Assembly: GCA_037447605.1 (NCBI GenBank) | Contig: CM074807.1 | Location: 1,648,897 to 1,712,896, forward strand | Reading direction: 5' to 3' | Source of the DNA: Zygnema circumcarinatum | Lineage: Eukaryota; Streptophyta; Zygnematophyceae; Zygnematales; Zygnemataceae | DNA length: 64,000 bases | Shown here: in pieces, positions 34,222 through 46,200 of the stretch | How positions within the stretch are numbered: the first letter of the stretch is position 1 | How the letters are laid out: every line of letters begins with the position of its first letter | Made by a program: the position numbers and the translations under genes | The notes under the pieces: model-generated | What the model was told of the DNA's origin: nothing | Database searches by the model: none | What the model saw: the letters and a program-made list of their open reading frames with translations, nothing else

Positions 34222-37200
34222 ATGATTGTTGTTGTCTTCTTTTACAACAGTGAAACTTGTGTGGTTTTCCATACGCTGGCATTGCTGCTTGTACTCGTCC
34301 TGCATTCCGCATTGTCCAACTCCGCTTCTACGAGGAATGGGAGACATCGTCCACTAGGAAGGTCCATTCTGTTGTATTCGAAGATACTGATATACGTACC
34401 TGCACTTGTTCCTTTCGTTATGTTTCGCTGTGCAGGGGGATGCACGGGGCTGGCAGATACATTTGACTTTGTCGCAACTAAAGATTCTTACGGGAATGAC
34501 ATTAACAGTCTCTTTGTTTCTTCCGTGGAAGAATGCGCTCAGCAATGCACACAGTCCTGCCGATGTGTCTGTTTTTCTATTACCAAAACAAACACTTACG
34601 GTTACGGATTCGGAAACAAGTTCATATGTTGGCTGAAATATGCAATTAGCATTCTCAAGGATAATGGCGGTGAAAACACATACCTACGCAAGAGTAAGTC
34701 ATCAAATCTTCTGAGTTGGTATTTCTGCTCTAGTAGATAGTGTCTGCCATTGCGTAGGTTTTTTAATGTCTTTCTCCACTAATAGTCTTTCAGCTAATTT
34801 CTTTGCTCAGAACTTGCGGTACAGGAAAAAGCCAAGCTTCATGATTCACATCTGAAGGGAAATGAACTGTTCACCTACTAATCTTCGCTTTCAATTTTGA
34901 ATTTAATGGGAGAGAAAAATGGGAGATTACACAATGAGAGGGAGTGAGGGATCGAGAAGAACGGTAAGAGGAAAGTTCTGGCGAAAGGTTTGGATAGACA
35001 GAAGCTGAGGAACAGGGAGAGTAGGCGGAGAGAGTCATTCTGTTAAGCGAATGGGGCTGATATGCATGCTGCTTCTGCTCGCCAGCACATCACATACCAT
35101 GCATCTCAACTGTTTCCTTCATCGTGATCTACATAATTTGATGCATTTTAAAGACACGGATGACTTTGAAACGCGACAATCTCTGTCAAAAGGAAGAATC
35201 AACCTAAATGCAGATAATCGAACTTTTTCGGTACGATGCGCCGTCAATTGGAATTAGTCCTGAATGCGACCATTTCTCCCCTCTCTATCTGGTTTGGGTG
35301 GTGAATGCTTTTTTCAGAGCTTGGTTCTTACCCTTGTGCTGGACTCTTAAACGAATATGACCGCTATGATTATTTGAACTCAGAAGGGTTTGAAATAGGC
35401 GAGGACCAATATGTAAGCTCCATCGCTTATTGCGAAGCGTTCTGCAACAGAGAATGCCTCTGCCTCGCCTATTCAGTCATCGATCGAGGTGATGGTGGCT
35501 TTACATGCTCAATAAAATACCGTACTGGCGACGAGAATATCAACCGGGGTGTTGTTCAAGCGACGAGATATGGGTATGTGTTCAATGGCAGGTCAAGATA
35601 TCAAGTCTATTACAGGTGCAGAAAAACAAGTCGAGCATCAAAGGTTCTAGGTTTGGTTCATTCAGGTTGCAAAGCTGATTACATGAAGTAGAATAAAGCG
35701 CACGATGGAAAGTACACAAGACATTCAGCACAAAAGGGTAGAGAAGGACCGACTCGTGAAGCATGCCAGACTCCGAAACATTTTTCGGTTTGGCCCTGTA
35801 GCTTGTTGTGAGAGCATGTCTTTGTTTCCCGCCAAACTAAAGCTAATTTGTGTCATATCTTAGCGCAATCTGCACTTACATCATTGCAATCAACGGGTAT
35901 TGCAGGCAATTTGGCTTTCAACAGGCCCGCTTTTCAGTCCAGTACTTTCAACACTAATCGGTTCGGGCCATATCCAGCACTGAATGCGGTGGATGGCTTC
36001 CTTGATGGTGTATGTTCNNNNNNNNNNTCTTTGGAGGCTATGGAGGTACGTCGTCTGCTCTTCCTGCAAACCAACTCCCTCCTGTTGCAACTCCGACGTG
36101 CCGGGAACGTGTGTCGCAAGGGAAATAAAAAGTTGCAGAAGATTACAGAAGATAAATCTAGGGCGGAGTGGAAAAGAAGGAATCTCCCTCTAGCCTCGCC
36201 ATTTCAGCCTTTTCTCGTATTTCTTTTAGATAATCCGATCCAGAATATGTACTAATCAGGAATCCGATCGAAAGTCCTTCATGGAGCCACTTTTAGATCG
36301 TCAGAGCTCGCCTTGTTCCATGGCTAAGAAAGGCGATCTTTCGGAAGACGATCAGGTCCTCTGACTGAAACATGGAGCGCCTTTGTAAAATTCCACCATT
36401 TCATTTCATGGAGCACACAGACGACGCGAGAGTTTCGAAGGAAGGGATTGCCGCGTTTCCAACTATGACAGCATCCGGCGGCTCCTTTATTACCTTCACG
36501 GCTTCGGGAGCTGCAAGACCATCTCTCGCTCTCCTCCCACTCCCCCTCTCTTCCCCGCACCTCTTCCTCTTCTTGTCGCTTCCTTCTCGACCGTCCTCAC
36601 TCTCTGCTGCACAGAAGGAGAGGGCTCTGTTGCAATATTGCATTGCAGAAGCTATGCGTCTCAGAGCATTTCCTTCGCTCTCATTTTTAAGTTTCCCCAA
36701 ATTTTTAGAAATATAGGATAGTTAGGGTTTTGAGGGTCTCCTCTGCGCTTATGCCTTGTGGCAGCTCTCCCTCCTCTCCCCTGTTCAGAACTCTCCTCTC
36801 CACTTGATGCCAGTCCTCACACCACGTTCTGCTTCTGCAGTGGAGGTAAAAGGTGATGAACATTTTAGAAGATAAGGGAGGGATGGAAACCAAGAGAACT
36901 CCCGATAGCCTCTCGGTGCGGAATGTTTATCGAATCAGTTTAAATACCGTTTTTCTGGAACGAAACCTCTTCCATATTTCCTCCTAGAACCACTCTTAGC
37001 CTCTTCAATCTAATCCACAGCTGAAACAAGGCAAGCTCCTGGACGTTGAACGGATTTTTCAACTGAAGAAGCTCACGAAGCGCCCTTTCAGTTCCACAAT
37101 TCACAGAGCAGCGCGCACATGGAGGATGCGAGAGCGTCAAAGAGAGAGCAAGCGCCACATCTCAGACTATGACAACATCCATATGCTCGTCCCTTGCCAC

Positions 37201-40200
37201 CATTAATCCATACATCAGTTCTTCACATACGAAGGTAGCTGCCAGAGCATCCACCTCCTCTCCTCTCTCTCCCTCGTCCACTCGCTGCTCCCTTCTCGGC
37301 TGACCTCTACTTGTGCTTCAAGAGCGGGAGAGGATGTTGCTGCATCTGCCGAAGTAGCACGGAAAAAGCCAATGCTGCCAGCGGCCTCGCATTTCTACCA
37401 TCATTCATCCATACATCAGATCTTCATATAGCGCTTCAAGAGCCGCAAGAGCATCCTTTTTTTCTCCTTCCTCTCCCTCTCCCTCTCGCTCTCCCTAGCC
37501 CTCTCCCTCACCTTTTCACGACCGACCTCACTTCCTGCTTCAACAGCGAGAGAGGGTGCTGCTGCTGCTGTCGAAGTAGCATCGCAGAAGCCATGCCTCT
37601 CAGAGCTTTTCCATCGCTCTCAATTTTAGGTTTCCCAAACTCTTATAATTTTTCATTCTAAACTTTTACATGTTTACATCTCCCCCATATCTAAAGCGTA
37701 TTATGGTTTATAGGTTCGCTCTCGGCGCTGCTGCGAGATGACAGCTCTCCCTCCTTCCCCCTCTTCAGATATCGCCTCTCCGCTCGATGCCAGCTCTCCA
37801 TCAGCTCCTTCTGCAAATTTAGGGTTCGTAGGGTCATCAGAGCTTTAAGGGTTTCCCCAGCTGGAATTCAGAACTGCGATGAGGATCTGAAGGGAGTCCT
37901 GAAGCGAGTACATTCGCAAAACGTTATAAATTTAACGGCAGAAGGAGGCTCCCTGCCTGCTGTTCCGCAGAAAGCAGTCCACGATATAGACGACGAGCTG
38001 CACGTGCAGGATAAAATTGCATGGAAAATTGGGGTTGAATTTGTTTAAAATCAATTACATATATTCTCCTACCCGCATCTCGTTTTGCAGGAGAAGTGTG
38101 CGCTAACACAATCATCGTTCGTTATGGCAGTGATATACTATTGTTTAGTTGTGCTGTTGTGCGTCAAACCGTATGCTGAAGCCACTGCTACGAAAAGAAT
38201 TCAAGAAAGGTTATAGCTGGGAACGTCTCGGCCTAAATATTCCTATGAATAGGATGTGCGTGATTGTATGATTCTAACTCTTCCCAAAAGATTGCCGATT
38301 ACATACATAGGCTGAATGATTAACCGATATATGAAGTTCGTTCGTTTCCACCTCTCTTTGTGCATAAATCCACATTGCAGAAAATTTGGCTCTGCAAAAG
38401 CCTGCCTTGCAGTCCAGCGGTACAACTGACCCGGCTTGGCGAGCGGTGGACGGCTCTGATGGCGGCGGCATCTATTCTTCGGGCACATGCGCAAGCACGA
38501 GCCCAGCCCCCTCCAACTGGTGGAGGGTGGACCTGGGCGCGAGCGCACGAGTGGACTCGGTCGAGCTGTGGGGCCGCACCGACTGCTGCGCAGACCGCAT
38601 GAACGGAGCGGCCGTGTGGATCGGCAACAGCGGGTCCACATGGAACGCCGACAGCAACGAGGAGTGCGACCCCGGGACCGTCTTCCTCTACTCGAACGCG
38701 AGCAGCGGCTTCCCCTTCGTCAAGAGCTGCGCCCTCTCCTTCGGACGATTCCTCTGGGTGGTCATCGCCAACGGCCAGCCGCTCACTTTGTGCGAGGTGA
38801 AGGCTTTTGGAGCGATTTCAGGAGCGCTGGGAGGTACGCCCTCTGGAATACCGCCTGCTCCTTCACAGCTTTTTTTTTTTTTAATTCCTCGAACAAAACA
38901 AAGGGGGTGAAGAGGAGGAGCTGCACCCATGCCTGCGGAGCGGCGGATAGCCCTAAACCCTAAACCGTACACCATACACCGTATACCCTACACCTTAAAC
39001 CCTACAGCTGCCCCCCCTTCCCCTCCCCCCCTCCAAACCCTAAAACCTTAAACCCTAAACCGTAAGCCTACACCCTACACGCTACTGAACCCTACACTCG
39101 TCCGCCGGCCCCGCCAGCGAGCGCAGCCGCCGCGTGCGGTCACGCGGCTCGCGCCCGTGCACGCCCGCGCAGACCGCAACCCTAATTCTGCGTTCCCCCG
39201 CTCAGTCGCGGAACCCCGACGCCTACTCCCTACAAAAGTCATTTGAAATTAGAACTACTGCAATATTGTATGCATGTCATACAGGCGCTTCTGCAGGTCA
39301 AGTGACTGTAGACTTCGTCTGGCAACGAAGTTTAGTATCTTGAAACATAGTGCATCGTGAGCGTGCATCTTTTTTTCGCTCAGATGTATAACACAGACGG
39401 TGTTTTTCTTGCCTTAGATTTATCCATGAGGGTCCGATTATTACAATGACTTGCCAATTCTCACCGATCATCAGCAAGACTGTCGCTGGATGGCTCCTTC
39501 GTTTCCTAAGAAAGGAGGTATTTTGTTTTTGGCAAGTTCTAGAACCAATGTTCAATGTTTCACTGCAAACTCGGCCCAAACGCGTTTGACGTAGATGTTG
39601 GACTCATGCTCCATTCCACATTCAATGTACCTCCTTGGCTTAGATACAAGGGAGGTTCAACAGAGATAGCAAATGCCTCGTTTTTTCCTCCCCTTCTCTC
39701 CCTTCTCTTCGTCACTATCTCTCGCTTTGGCCGAAGGCAAACGGGCAAGGGACCGTGACAGACCACACACTCACGGATCGGGGACGTGCTGCCTTGACAT
39801 TGTGGTTGCTTTCTCGGAGAGAGTCCCTAGCTTTGACGGGCCTAGCGATACGTTTAAATTTCGCACTGTAGTCGCATGGTTAACCCAAGATTCTGATTTG
39901 CGTATGTGCGCCCGCTCCTTCACTATGTTCGGCTGTGCAGGAGCATGTGTTGGAGGCCTAGCAGAGGCGTACGACTATGTCTCAAATACGTTTGCTAATT
40001 TAAATGATATTGGCAGCGCTTTAGTTTCTTCTGCGGGAGAATGCAAGCAGCTTTGCACAGGCTTCTGCCAATGTGTCGGTTTTTCTATAACCCAAGGAAA
40101 CGGTTACGGAGACGGAAGCCAATTCCAATGCTGGCTCAAATATGCAACAGTCCCTCTCATGAATAGTAGCTCTGCTCACACCTACATACGCAGAAGTAAG

Positions 40201-43200
40201 CCACTGTACCCTGGTTTGAATCCTTGGTTCTGTTCAAGTCAATAGTGTCTGAAATGGTTGAGTATTCTGACACGTCTGAGCTGTGCCTTCACCAATAGAA
40301 TCGTAACAAATGTCTTTGCTCGACTTTGACTGTATAGGAAAGAGTTAGGGCTCATGTTTTACATGTATCGAGTGTCCAACTCAGGGCCATATACGATTCA
40401 ATTTTGGTTATTCTTGTGAGAGTATGCTGACCCATGTCAGAACTTGGCAAATTTTATGATCTGGTTTGTTTGCTTCAACGCTCGCAGAGTTCTCTCCGCC
40501 TCCTCGAAGGTCGCCTCCATCTCCCCCTCCATCTCCCCCTCCATCTCCCCCTCCATCTCCCCCTCCATCTCCCCCTCCATCTCCCCCTCCATCTCCCCCT
40601 CCATCTCCCCCTCCATCTCCCCCTCCATCTCCCCCTCCATCTCCGCCTCCTCCGCGATCACCGCCACCTCGGCCTCCTCCGAGGCCGCCCCCGCCGCCAC
40701 TCTCTCCGGAGGGTAAGAAAGGTACATATGCTGTTGCTTTGCTCGGTTCTTATCTTTTTTCCCCTAAAGAACCTAAGATTCTCGACGGGATGCCTAGAGA
40801 CTTGAACGGTATTTTAACCCGACGAGAATATGCGGCGATGTCGTCCTCGTTACTTCAAACCCTAAGCTGGGCCGTCCAGCCATGTAGGAAATGTGTCATG
40901 TTTTGGACAGCGGGAGCTGTCTCAGCCTCCAGTTGCCTATTGGGCTTACTGTGTGACTTAAAACTAATATAAGACTTCTCCATGGCTGTCGTCTGAATAT
41001 TGATACAGTTGTTGCTCTCTTGGAGTTCAAGCGGGCGATCGCAAACGATGTTCTTAGAAACTGGAAGGCAGCAACCCCTGTATGCAGCTGGGACGGTATA
41101 GTATGCACCACAACATTGCCGACAAGAGTCAACAATCTGTGAGAATCCTTCCCTTTCACCTCTTCATTCTGTTGAAGTGAGCTCGAGTATGGAGAAATTG
41201 ATTATTGTGGCTCTTGAAGTTCAAGAAAAACAGATGTACAAAACGTTAATTTCCTGCACTTCGATGCAACTAACGTTAAGCCACAAAAGCAAAATATTGA
41301 CTCAGAATCATTCACATTTTGACCTCTGCTGTAAAAATAGTGGTTTCCTATCTGAAATGGGAAATCCTTTTTAGATTTAAGAGTCTCGTAGTAAATGAAT
41401 CTGTGTGGAGTGTTGAGATTAAGGAATTCGGGTTCAGAGCTTGAGAGACGAAACGAAGGTAAGGCTTAGGGATCGGTATTTGAGAGGGAGAATGAACAGA
41501 TCAGGCTTCCAAGGCTACAGTTAGGGTTCAGGGTTGGCGGCCTTTCATCTATGAGAGAGCTTCAGGGGTCCCAAGGGCGGGACGACCTCCATGGGGAGGT
41601 CTTCAGGGCTTGAGGGTGAAGCTCTGTGAGAGAGAGTCTTCAAGGACACAAGAGGGGAGGGCCTGTGAAAGGGGCAAAAGGGTGAAGCCAAGGGGCTTCG
41701 GGTAGGTTGCCGTTCACAAATGAGGAGGATCAGCGAGCAAAAGGGTGAACAAATGAAGCGTGGAGGCTTCGGGAGTAATCGCATAGGGACACAAAATGGG
41801 GTGATATTGGTGCTTCAGAAGTGCGGCCATGTAGGCCATGAGGGAAAGCCGTGGGGGCGCTTAAAGGTGCTGTCACGAGGGCTCAAGGAAGAAGTCAAGA
41901 GGATTCAAGGGAGATGGCAAGGGGGCTTGATGATACAGAAGAGTGACATTGTGAGAATGGCCGGGAGTGACATTTTGCGAAAGATTAAGAGTGACGTTGT
42001 GAAGAGGGGTCAGAGAGTGTTACAGACGAGAGAGAGAGAGAGACAGAGAGTGAAAGACAGAGAGGTGAGAGTCAAGGAGAGAGTGGTGTAGTGACAAGGC
42101 TTTCGGATCATAGGGCTGAAGCTGTGGGGAACCTAAGACGAGCGAAAAGTGGGAGATTTGGAAGTTAGAGGCTTGCTGTCTATGATTGTACGGTTTGAGC
42201 TTTGAGAATTAAAGCGAAGAAAATAGGTGGGACATAAGGTGCAATGGGAAAAACCAAAAAGGAACACAGAAATACAACTGAAGACTTACGTCTGACGAAG
42301 TATGCCACTTATTATGTCCGACATGAAAAAAATCTCGTTGAGAGGATTAGAATTTTCCAAGGCGGCCAACTGAAGTGAGTGTGTCGGTTTTGACAGCTTA
42401 TTGAGTGGAGGTCCGCTGAGCAGTCAGTTGATCGCCACGATTTCACCCTCTATCGGCATCCTTACAGCTTTGGTGGAACTGTGAGCATTCCTTCCTCTTT
42501 TTTGAAATGCCAAAGTTTGACCTATGGCCAACGTTGGCATTTTTTCACATGAATGCTTTCGTGCATGATTGCGAAATCTGTATTTGGCAAACTCCTTATA
42601 CCTGGGTGCACGCCGCTCACTCATAACTATATTTGTTGTGGACTTATCATCGAACAAGCCACACGAACTTCCTCAAGAAAGGCAAGAGCATGTATTGTGA
42701 GGTCGGTGGGTTCGCACTTGCTACGGGGTGTAGCCCGTGAAATTGCAAATTTAAACGTTATCTGTAGGGTTTGATCAGCTCGTTGGGATTCTGTAACCTT
42801 TCCCACGAAATTTTGTTCCCAGGAAGATCGAGGTGAACGTGCATGCCTGCATTCGCGGTCGCACCTCCCAACGATGTGCACAGAGGCCATATTGCAACAT
42901 GATTTTATTTTCGTTATTCCAAAAGATAAAACCGCCGTGCTTTGATTAAGTCTAAAAGTGATAAATGTTTGAGTGAACATTGACATGTTCGATGGAGCCA
43001 GGACTGTGCCTCCATGGGTTGCATGCAAAAATCGGCTATACAAATTTTCGATACAACTAGATCTGGGTTGGGTAATTTAAAATACTCCAGAGAAGTAGTC
43101 AAATTTCGAATGCGTGACCTGAATCTGTAATATGAAAAAGTATTTTCTTTCAAGTGTTTTTGCCTTACTTGTACCTTCTGGCTGTGCAACTGCCATTATC

Positions 43201-46200
43201 GACTGCTCAGATGCGCTTTGTAGCAACGTTGCAGGGATTTGTCGAACAACAAGCTCAGCGGAGTCATCCCCGACACGCTCGGCCAACTTCAGAATTTGAA
43301 AAAATTGTAATACCCAATTTACATCATTCATCATTATTTATTTATTTGTATTTTTTTTGTAATATCCAATTTTCATCATTCTTTTGGGAATGGTTAAAAT
43401 GTGGTAACTCGCCTGCTACAATCAAGAAGTATGAAAGAATGGCTTCTTTCTTTGAAGAAATGGACGCCTATTCTGCCATTGGCTATTTCGTTTCATTTCC
43501 CAAAATCGGTCGGTTTCATCGTATCTTGCTTCGACAGGAATTTTGTCTATACGATTTACTTGCTTACTATGGGTGGCTTTCACTATGGCAGGTCTTTGTC
43601 AAATAATCTGTTGACGGGCGCTATCCCCTCTTCCTTCAGCAACTTGACCTCTCTTACAGAGATGTAAGAATTTGCCGAGATTACGAGTGTTTGCATTTCT
43701 GATGTGGGCGCTAAGAAAAGCAAGGCTGCTTGACCGAACGGAATTTCAATCCTGCGGAGATGTTGTGAGTCGAAGAGTGAATCTGAACCATGTCCACTGA
43801 AACAAATCGGATTGACCTTGACTACTTTCTCGGCTACTTTCTTGCAGATCACTGTCACTAAATCAGCTTACTGGGAGGATTCCCTCCTTCTTCGGAAACC
43901 TTCAGGCCCTTTTGAGCCTGTGAGTGTCATTCTGGTCCTTACTATTTTACTTTGCTGTTTCAGAAACCACTATTAGTTTCTGACATCATGCAATAAGACA
44001 TAGTGCAACAACTAACTAGATGTAAATTACCATAAGGCAAGTGCTCGCAATTGAAAACGACCAAGCAAACTCGTCCATCGGTCCTATATCGGAATGAACG
44101 GAGAACTGGCGACTCTAATGAGAGAGGCTTCAGAATGAGAGGCACGGGAAGGTTTTAAAATCAATCAGCGTTTTGTGCATGGTAGTTCAAACTTGTTTTC
44201 GAAAACGTAGGAGTTGATGAATGAAGCTTTTCTTCAAAATTTCTTAAACATATGGGGAACACCACATTGGAAAACGCAGGTGACTGATAATTAGTATTTT
44301 TTATTGAGGGAAATTGGACATGGCGCATGCTGGGCTCACAGAAACCTTGGAAGCAATCAACTGAGCGGCCCAATTCCTGCTTCGATCGGTGCACTCAGAG
44401 CCCTCCAAGAGCTGTGAGTTAGTCTGCTTCAAGCCTTATCAATCACTATCGCAGAAATCGTAATTTCTGCCAAGAAAGGGATTCTGCGCATCTATATGAC
44501 AATGAGCTCATCTCGAATACTCGCCACTTTGCATGTCTTGGTGATGTCAATGCCCAAAGTTTCGATCCGATTTACAATGGCCAAAGATGTACCCTTATTT
44601 TTATGTTGCTTCGTCTCCGTGGCGGACGTGACAGGCGTTTATTAAACAATCAATTGACTGGAAACATTCCAACAAGTTTTGGAGGACTCCTATCCATTCG
44701 GACTTTGTGAGCAAACCGAACAATGACTTCGTTGATCTGAATAGATGAAAGGAAGCTCATGATGACGAGCTTACAATGAAATTGTAGAAAGTAGGACTAT
44801 TGCACTTGGCGTCTTTTTTTCAGCATTCACTGGAGTCCTCTCACCGTCGCAAAACAACACACTAGAATTGGAGACAAATAACTTTAGAAAGTCGGTAAAC
44901 TGTTGGGATGTGAAGCAACTGTTGAAGTGAATTTTCTTGCAGATCTTTATCAAACAACTCGCTCATCGGCCCAATCGTGTTTGACTTCGGATTACTCGTA
45001 AACGTGGCCTTGAGCTTCGACAACAATTACTTTTCGGGTGAACTTTCGATTACTGTGAATGGCGAGCCACGGAACTGCGCTGGAATTGACGTAAACTGTT
45101 TTTCTGGTTTAGATTCAGACTGCAGCGAGCAAAGAGATGACAATTCCTGCAAGAACTTCTGTAATGCAAAACAGCCGCAGGGCGCGTGTGGTGGTAACGG
45201 GTTCTGCTCTTACAATGAGAGTCAGCCCTTTTGTACTTGTAATGTTGGGTACAACAGCAGTACAGATAAGAGCACTTGTGTTTTTGGTGAGTTCTCGACT
45301 CTGCTTTCCTATTCTGATTGGTTTCGGTGTGGAATATATTCTGGTTCAGAGTCTTCTCGCATGTCACCCAGTCAAGGGTAAACGTTTTGAGGACATTTCC
45401 AAAATGATCATCCAAGATGTCACTGCTTCAAAAACGATATGCGATGCATGTTTATTCTACAGTTTTAAGTCCCTAGATTACGCATGTTATACAGCAGAAA
45501 TCCTCTTCATAATTTTGCATTGCTCCTGTCGACCTGTAGTGGCCCGAGGGCTCGGCTTAAACGCAACCCTCCCCATCACACCGTCTCCAAAATCGAACCG
45601 CTATTTCCGATATGCGACGACGGGATATTTGCGGCAGCGGAGCGGCAAGGCTTCGTGGCTCGTGGCCACCGCGTGGAATTGGACGGATGAAGGAGCGGTG
45701 CAGGGGGTCAAGGATCAAGGGACCTGCAGTCAGTGCTTACCTCCTGCTTCTGCGTTTGAAAGTCCTAAGGCATTATTATGGCTGTGTTGTCCTTCTCGTC
45801 ACATGGTCAAGGATTACTTCTACATTGCATTCGCTTTCGTCTTCAACAAGCTCAAGCTTGGCACTGTAGAGACATAGAGCCATACTGTCTTTTGCCGTTT
45901 GAGACATTGTAGAGCAGCATGCTGACATTAGGACATACAGAACTCATATGCATGTCAGAGGCTGATTCAGATGCTGCTTTCTTGCAGACGCTTGTTGGGT
46001 ATTTTCTGCGATATCTGCGATTGAAAGTGCAATTTTCATCGTGAACGGAGGGAAAGTTCCAATCCCCCAACTGGCAGAACAGCAGGTCCTGACCTGCTCC
46101 CCCGGCGGCAAGACCTGCTTGTCGGGGGGATGGCCCCAAGAGACGCTCGACTATGCGGCCAACAATGGACTCACTTTGGCGGCGAACTTCACGGGACAAG

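Larger units (their letters stand above)
34436..40195 (+). other. N-terminal PAN/Apple and F5/8C module block
   Basis: Five module exons. PAN1 (34436-34693) and PAN3 (39941-40195) are close paralogues: both begin G-x-C, share LVSS or FVSS followed by ECKQLC-like Cys pairs, C(R/Q)CVCFSIT or GFSIT, and (Q/I)CWLKYA, and both end in TYIRR/TYLRK. PAN2 (35318-35629) is diverged (YCEAFCNRECLCLAYSV). F5/8C-1 starts NLAFNRPAFQSS with ALNAVDG, then hits a 10-N gap. F5/8C-2 (38381-38833) is complete: NLALQKPALQSSGTTD, AWRAVDG, NWWRVDLGASARVDSVELWG and ANGQPLTLCEVKAFG, as in fucolectin/discoidin-type sugar-binding domains. PAN domains bind protein or carbohydrate. All entries and exits are phase 1. Confidence 0.8.

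Noticed and set aside
33202-34347. 381-codon minus-strand frame rich in Pro, Leu and Ser
   Set aside because: It is the translation of the (GGGA)n microsatellite and antisense to the start of the mosaic gene; no domain and extreme composition.
38940-39090. True chromosome end
   Set aside because: The CCCTAAA-like units are degenerate, short and lie in an intron with coding exons on both sides.
40195-40245. PAN3 reading frame ending in a stop just after the domain, which would make a separate gene end
   Set aside because: A consensus donor precedes the stop in both PAN1 and PAN3 and gives phase 1, matching the next exon; the same stop after PAN1 is clearly intronic. The separate-gene option is still noted as an alternative.
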